A model generated the notes under the pieces. That model was given only the letters and a program-made list of their open reading frames with translations. It was not told the origin of the DNA and searched no databases. Below are positions 60,801-64,000 of a stretch of 64,000 nucleotides of DNA, piece after piece. This DNA comes from Angiostrongylus vasorum (Eukaryota; Nematoda; Chromadorea; Rhabditida; Metastrongylidae). Each line of letters starts with the position of its first letter. The stretch's first letter is position 1. A program made the position numbers and the translations under genes. The stretch lies in the NCBI GenBank assembly GCA_018806985.1, contig JADANN010000075.1:186001-250000 (forward strand). The letters run 5' to 3'.

Positions 60801-62077
60801 AAATGGGTGCGCTCTGGTTACCTTTGTTATAAATGGAAGCTTACTAGGAACCGTTCAATTTGTTTGTTGATAAATGGCCTTACAGGTGACGTGGGTGATA
60901 TAAATGGACTAAAAAAAGTGCATTCTGAAAATAAATCCGTCCAATGGATAGGCTGACCACCTTAAAAAAACAGATGAAATTCAAAACCGTCAGCCTGAGA
61001 AGTGAGGTATTCAAAACGTTTTAGTGCCCAAATTAGACCACATTAGCTCTTGCATTTGAAAACAATGTCATACGACATTTTTATTACTGTCCATTATATG
61101 ACTCAAAAGGACAATATATTTGTCATATCAATAATCAAATACCTTCATTAAACATGAATTGTTTCGTCCGCTTGGAAATAAATCCTTCGCTCTACTAAAC
61201 ATTTCAGTTATCAAATCAAAATATTTAAAAAACACTGCACACACAAGGAACAAGATCAGACTACAGATCGTGATATAGGTTGATTTGACTAGTTATGTAT
61301 TCCACACAATAAGAATACTGAATGCGGATGACAAACGTCTCCTTTTCCTCGCCACAATTTACCGCCTCATCATAGCTGGGAGGTGTTACTGGGTGTCGGG
61401 CTGCGATGTACAGCGGTGGGACCCATCTCCTTGGCAGGGTTTCCCAAGCTGAGAAAGAGTCCGACGTTTCCATCAGGAAGCCCAGCTAAGAATAAACCAA
61501 TACCAGGATTCGTCACCGTCCTGGTACCAAACTAGTCGCATGGTGGCAAATCTTCTTCTAATCCACAAGGGCGACGACTGCATGTGGTGATGGACGACCT
61601 GGGGCAGACTTTGGTTAGGCTGACCTCGGGACTCCAGGGAAACACCATAGCTAAAGAAGCAAAACTCCGAAAAATGGAGATTATTGTTGAGGCCCGCACA
61701 ACCAGTAAGGATGGATCAGCCAAATATCGAAGTAAGTAATGCCTCCTTTTAAATTAAGTACAGTTTACTATCGAAAGCTTGAAAAACACTGAAAGCAGCA
61801 AACAGAAAAAGCAACCCATCAGCTGATCAAACCCTTATACTCAAAAGGTTTGGCTAACGTGTACAAGCCAACCGCTTTCATTAGACTGATTTTTATTGAA
61901 AACTTAAGAAAGAGATGCTAATGAACAAACTTTTTCGTCTGAATTGCTTCTCGAGTCAGCATCGTACGTTCCTGAGTCCTCCAGCTTCAAATCGTCCGAC
62001 TGGCTGGTTGTTGAGTGAGTATCCGAAATGTTCTCATAGATTGTTGATGTTGACGACGCGATGGCAGCCATCATCAT
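42829..62077 (-). CDS. WW-PH-RhoGAP protein, ARHGAP12/15/27 type
   Basis: GTPase-activating protein for Rho/Rac/Cdc42, probably at membranes through its PH domain. Nineteen exons join in phase: 62077-61931, 60435-60248, 60165-60087, 59414-59223, 58298-58185, 57890-57786, 57080-56975, 56872-56757, 55442-55353, 55250-55143, 54316-54218, 50485-50367, 50201-49990, 47260-47134, 46933-46881, 46758-46630, 44832-44727, 44385-44244 and 42966-42829; about 789 residues. A WW domain lies at about 100-132 (W103, YFYN, W125, PPR), a PH domain at about 335-448 (RRRDWMVNFMYLTSAHLILY to REWFESL), and RhoGAP from about 560 with HEPVFGSTL, the arginine finger in EIDGLYR (R601), KLFFRELAEPVFP and HNLAIMFGPTLF. 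A Lys-rich insert (about 725-744) interrupts the end of RhoGAP. Two Tyr-x-Asn motifs (IYENI, IYTNI) lie upstream. The start is provisional: exon one is open back to an acceptor at 62136, and an N-terminal SH3 exon, common in this family, was not found. Confidence 0.93.
43072..43290. mobile_element. foldback MITE, family D (shortened variant)
   Basis: TTTTTTCAAGGCAAGGTACG and TGCAACAATAGGGATGCTGA on the left; CACATTATACCTTATCACAA and AATAATAGGCAGTAAATAAA on the right. Confidence 0.62.
43686..43920 (-). mobile_element. tRNA-derived SINE, family A
   Basis: Tail AAAAGGATAAACCTCTCGGC, body CGATGTATCGAGCCAGTGCC, end ACCACTGCGCCACACGCGCC. The GATCGATTC B-box section is deleted. Confidence 0.8.
45718..45890 (-). 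mobile_element. tRNA-derived SINE, family A (3' half)
   Basis: Tail AAAAGGATAAAGGATAGAAC then CGGCGTTGATC, GCATTCGGCTTCATCAAGCA and AATCTGGTACCGATTTCC. The head part is lost. Confidence 0.68.
47717..48000. mobile_element. foldback MITE, family D
   Basis: Outer repeat TTTTTAGTAACTGCCTATTC then TATAACTACAATGATGCTGA and CGGACCGCAGCAGTCTGCGG. The right part continues in another D-like segment to about 48170. Confidence 0.68.
48440..49680 (+). mobile_element. RTE-type LINE remnant (reverse transcriptase)
   Basis: In broken plus-strand frames the order reads SVVYKFFTRLILNRTDRILD, GFGTNSVRWS, DFIDFNRNFNSAEIEA, GDTVSPKLVTAAFENVIRTL, LLHHLRFADDIVLTTPKVSH, DFDKTCGKIGLRLN and MMIDVAPELSRRKGEALGTF. RFADDIVL is the polymerase catalytic YxDD-type block in its RTE form. 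Many stops and frameshifts make it inactive. It lies in a RhoGAP intron, opposite to that gene. Confidence 0.82.
50571..50850 (+). mobile_element. tRNA-derived SINE, family A
   Basis: Head GCGCGTGTAGCGCAATGATT, a good B box GGGTTCGATCCCGAGCC, body CTATACATCGCTAGGCCACC, and end ATTGATCAACGCGGAGAGC. In the large PH-RhoGAP region intron. Confidence 0.8.
51905..52255 (+). mobile_element. SINE family B
   Basis: GTGAGCAGCGAAGTGGAAG at the head, GGTGCTGGTTCGACCGCGCC as the B box, GTGGGAACGCTCTAGCACGG and GACCAGCATCCAACGACGTT in the body. It is followed almost at once by a family C copy. Confidence 0.65.
52266..52602 (+). repeat. interspersed repeat, family C (5' truncated)
   Basis: It starts at GTGCCGGACTGCGATGTACA, so the first 60 bases or so are missing, and ends GGACGGGCTGTTCAAGTATC. 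It is joined to the 3' end of a SINE B copy. Confidence 0.8.
53758..54038 (-). mobile_element. tRNA-derived SINE, family A (well preserved)
   Basis: Tail AAAGGATAAAGGATAAAGCT, then TCTCGGCGTTGATCAATCC, AATCGATCCCATGTGTATCG and CCGACCACTGCGCCACCAGC. In a RhoGAP intron, same strand as the gene. Confidence 0.85.
55480..55970. mobile_element. foldback MITE, family D with tRNA-like arms
   Basis: The left half has CAGATTCGAATCCGCGATTA and GTTACCCACTGCACCACTG. The right half has the inverse GGTTCGAATCTAGCCTGAGG with AGCATCATTGTGGTTGTA, ending TAACGGCCAGTAAATGAAAA. It is clearly inverted about a centre near 55720. Confidence 0.7.
56361..56693 (+). repeat. interspersed repeat, family C
   Basis: Copy from ATCCTCCCAACGGTTCACC to GACGGGCCATTCAATTACCC, with a short deletion in the ACTAGTCGCATGGTGG block. 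It ends about 65 bases before RhoGAP exon 56872-56757. Confidence 0.8.
57286..57572 (-). mobile_element. tRNA-derived SINE, family A
   Basis: Tail AATAAAGGATAAAACTCTCG, GAATCGATCCCATGTGTTTT as the inverse B-box area, end GACCACTGCGACACACGCGC. In a RhoGAP intron. Confidence 0.82.
58643..58916 (-). mobile_element. tRNA-derived SINE, family A (diverged)
   Basis: Tail AAGAAAAGATAAAGCTCCCG, then GTGTTGATTAATCCCTGAGG, GGATCGAAGCTATATG and AAAACTGCGCTACACGCG at the head end. Confidence 0.75.
59815..59985 (-). mobile_element. SINE family B, 3' portion
   Basis: Read on the minus strand, CGAATATGAGAAGTGCTGGG, CTCCGCACAGTAGACGTGAA and GACGGGTCATATAAAAATAT match the 3' end of the copy at 12084-12445. 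The tRNA-like head is absent. Confidence 0.55.
60666..60764 (+). other. short open frame of 32 codons, opposite strand in a RhoGAP intron
   Basis: ATG to TGA reading MEGIRSYLQQMKLALDSLDE and then LIGSALSRKTKN. The heptad-like Leu spacing suggests an amphipathic helix. It may be the beginning of a decayed retroelement gag or chance. No further frame follows. Confidence 0.2.
61347..61738 (+). repeat. interspersed repeat, family C
   Basis: Almost full-length copy from CCACAATTTACCGCCTCATC to AAATATCGAAGTAAGTA, in the RhoGAP intron between the first two recognised exons. Confidence 0.8.
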
Positions 62078-62135
62078 ATCACCAGAAGATTCGAGGACAC
62101 ATGTCGCCCAGCATCCGTAATCGAAAGAAAAACTC

Positions 62136-62146
62136 CTGGAAAAAAC
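62136..62146 (-). promoter_or_regulatory. 3' splice acceptor before the first recognised RhoGAP exon
   Basis: TTTTTTCCAG on the minus strand ends at 62136. It may be a spliced-leader acceptor, with translation starting at the triple ATG 58 nt downstream, or a cis acceptor joining an exon to the right that I could not identify. Confidence 0.45.
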
Positions 62147-62556
62147 TGCAGTAATCGATAGCATAACAAAATCATGACGAACGGCGCCGTGGCCATGACT
62201 CAACAACGACGGCGAACCCGCTCGTCGCTAAGAGTGGACGGAAAGATTTGACAGGATCAAATCTCACACGCTGTAAAGAGCTCAAAAAATAAACGACTGC
62301 GTATCTTATGGAACTTGTTTCGATGTAATCCTGGTCATAAAGACCATTTTAAAAGTCAACATGGATTTCTCCAAGATTTCCAATGGGTGAGTTCCAACGA
62401 AGTTGGACAACGAACTCAACAATGCAAAAGGTGACTTGATATTGTTACAACTCTAACGGAAACTTCTGGAGCTCCACACATCACCCAACTTTGTAAAGCG
62501 AAGATTATAGCTCAGAAGTGGATATAACTTTACAAAAAGGGTAGCCAATACAGCCA

Positions 62557-62800
62557 ACCAATACAAGGATCCTCCGCAGTCCTGGTATCAAACTAGTCGC
62601 ATGGTGGCAAATCTCCCCCTGATCCACAAGGGCGCAACTGCATAGAGTGGTGACGACCTGGGGCAGACTTTGGCCAGGCCGTCCTCGGGACTTCAGAGGA
62701 ACAATGGCTAAACTAGCAAAACTCCGAAAAATGTAGAACATGGTGGGTCTCTGCACAACCATTCAGGACAGGCCGTCTAAGTATCCAAGCATCCAAGTAG
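62557..62800 (+). repeat. interspersed repeat, family C (3' two thirds)
   Basis: It begins within the repeat at AACCAATACAAGGATCC and ends at GTATCCAAGCATCCAAGTA. Confidence 0.78.
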
Positions 62801-63524
62801 AAGGGTAGCCATGAACGATACTAAAGCAATTCACTAACAGTAAATGTTAAGCTCGGTATATCTGAAGCAAGGAACTTTGACTATTGTAAACAGTAAGTGT
62901 TTGTAAGACAGAAAATCGTGTCAGGAAGCATTTGTCGGTAGAGAAGAAACAAAACCAATCGACTGAACGACAATGCCGAAACTAGTCGTATTATGTAAAT
63001 GCGCTTTAGAATGTGCCACGCGCCATTCTCATCCGATTTCCCCTTGTACTCCAAACCACTCCCTCCGAATATGATTGCCATTAAAATCAATAAAGAGGAA
63101 GACACAAGAAAAAAAACGCTGTTTAGAGCAAGATAAGAACGCAGAATGGAATCCAAAGAGTACAAGAGTCCACGAAGCTTGTACAAATGTTCGTGAGCCT
63201 CATCATCACCTAGAAAGTTCAATGAAAGTACAGGTGTTATTAAGGACTAAAAATAATCACGTAAGGGCTACCAGTGATAAAAAAATTAAGGACACCTATA
63301 AAAAATAATGCTATTGCACTTGGGTGCAAAAAAAATCACAGTTAGAAAAGCAGGGCTTTGCATAAAAGTGCACTCACCAAATGTTAACTGAAAAAGAAAG
63401 AAAGAAAAAAATGATGTCCAGCATGTAAGAGGAACGAAACTGTAAGCCTCTTATGTAAAATATTCAGCTAAATATAGCTCCAACTGAATTTAAAGAAAAA
63501 AACCTTATTAAGACTTATAAAAGA

Positions 63525-63800
63525 GGTACGATGTGAACACAATCCCAAAGATGCTGAGACCTGGCCAAAACCCGGAACAAACCTCAGTTGGACTTCGAAT
63601 CACGATTACGCTCACCTCTACTGAAAACAGCGAGGGACAGCTTTTTGGAAGGCAATTTTACAATGAAAACATGGCTGTGGGAAAGGCAAAACAAAGGTCT
63701 TGCTTGATGTGGTGGATAGCACATTAGCCCCCTTACCCTCCGGTAAGGGTAATCGTGGGTTCGAAACCCTAGTAGGGTTCAGGTGTTCACTCATAGTTCA
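63525..63800 (+). repeat. family D-like element with tRNA-like module
   Basis: ACGATGTGAACACAATCCCA and AGATGCTGAGACCTGG open the left arm. At about 63707-63785, GTGGTGGATAGCACATTAGC (A-box-like) and GTGGGTTCGAAACCCTAG (B-box-like) form the tRNA-like part. The acceptor stem does not pair, so it is not called as a tRNA gene. Confidence 0.55.
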
Positions 63801-64000
63801 GCGTCCCTACAGTTGTACTAGGAAAAACTTCCATGACACTTCCAATAAGTTTGATTTTCATCCTATTCTGCCTTTTTCTTGCTTACTACACTGTCTCCGA
63901 CATATCCTATGCACAGTTAGGTAGTACTCTGTAGTTTTTGAACAACGAGGAAGATTTTCTTAAAGCTTCTACATCATAAGACCATTTCTATAAATTCTAA

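Larger units (their letters stand above)
62147..64000. other. region upstream of the recognised RhoGAP exons
   Basis: It contains a partial family C copy (62557-62800) and a family D-like tRNA module (63525-63800). A minus-strand open frame at 62881-63222, with hydrophobic segments, follows an acceptor-like CTTTCTAG. No SH3-like or other recognisable domain was found, so the 5' limit of the RhoGAP gene stays open. Confidence 0.4.

Noticed and set aside
63707..63785. Possible tRNA gene with A-box- and B-box-like sequences
   Set aside because: The acceptor stem does not pair, the spacing is wrong and the segment is embedded in a repeat related to family D.

Overview
The window is intron-rich, AT-rich animal DNA and looks like a clade V, strongylid-type parasitic nematode. 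The evidence is a set of short exons with nematode TTTCAG acceptors, probable spliced-leader acceptors 5 to 15 nt upstream of two start codons, an exon-by-exon match to the nematode-specific degenerin UNC-8, and decayed RTE-type LINEs. The species cannot be fixed from the sequence alone.

Four protein genes were rebuilt by hand from six-frame reading, splice signals and codon phase. (1) Positions 118-10980, minus strand: an UNC-8-like DEG/ENaC cation channel. The 5' end is complete; the gene runs off the left edge after 394 codons. (2) Positions 15360-26055, plus strand: an NRAMP/SMF (DMT1-like) divalent metal transporter with 13 exons and 562 residues, which looks complete. (3) Positions 28672-37330, minus strand: a PP1-like Ser/Thr phosphatase with 10 exons and 507 residues. 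It has a long Lys/Glu-rich N-terminal extension and an altered loop near the active site. (4) Positions 42829-62077, minus strand: a WW-PH-RhoGAP protein of the ARHGAP12/15/27 type with 19 exons and about 789 residues. Its true N-terminus is uncertain.

Genes 1 and 2 are divergent, 2 and 3 convergent, and 3 and 4 tandem on the minus strand. There is no sign of an operon or of a shared pathway.

Most of the remaining sequence, introns and intergenic DNA alike, is interspersed repeats that can be sorted by eye. Family A is a tRNA-derived SINE with a GGATAAA-type tail. Family B is a second tRNA-like SINE. Family C is a repeat of about 370 bp without an obvious promoter. Family D is a foldback/MITE family with long inverted arms and an outer terminal repeat. 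There are also two clear LINE remnants, a 206-bp near-perfect hairpin and TA microsatellites. I saw no functional rRNA or tRNA gene, no CRISPR array and no intact autonomous transposon. The most original material is the set of non-autonomous repeat families and the divergent phosphatase; I did not find a novel multi-gene system.
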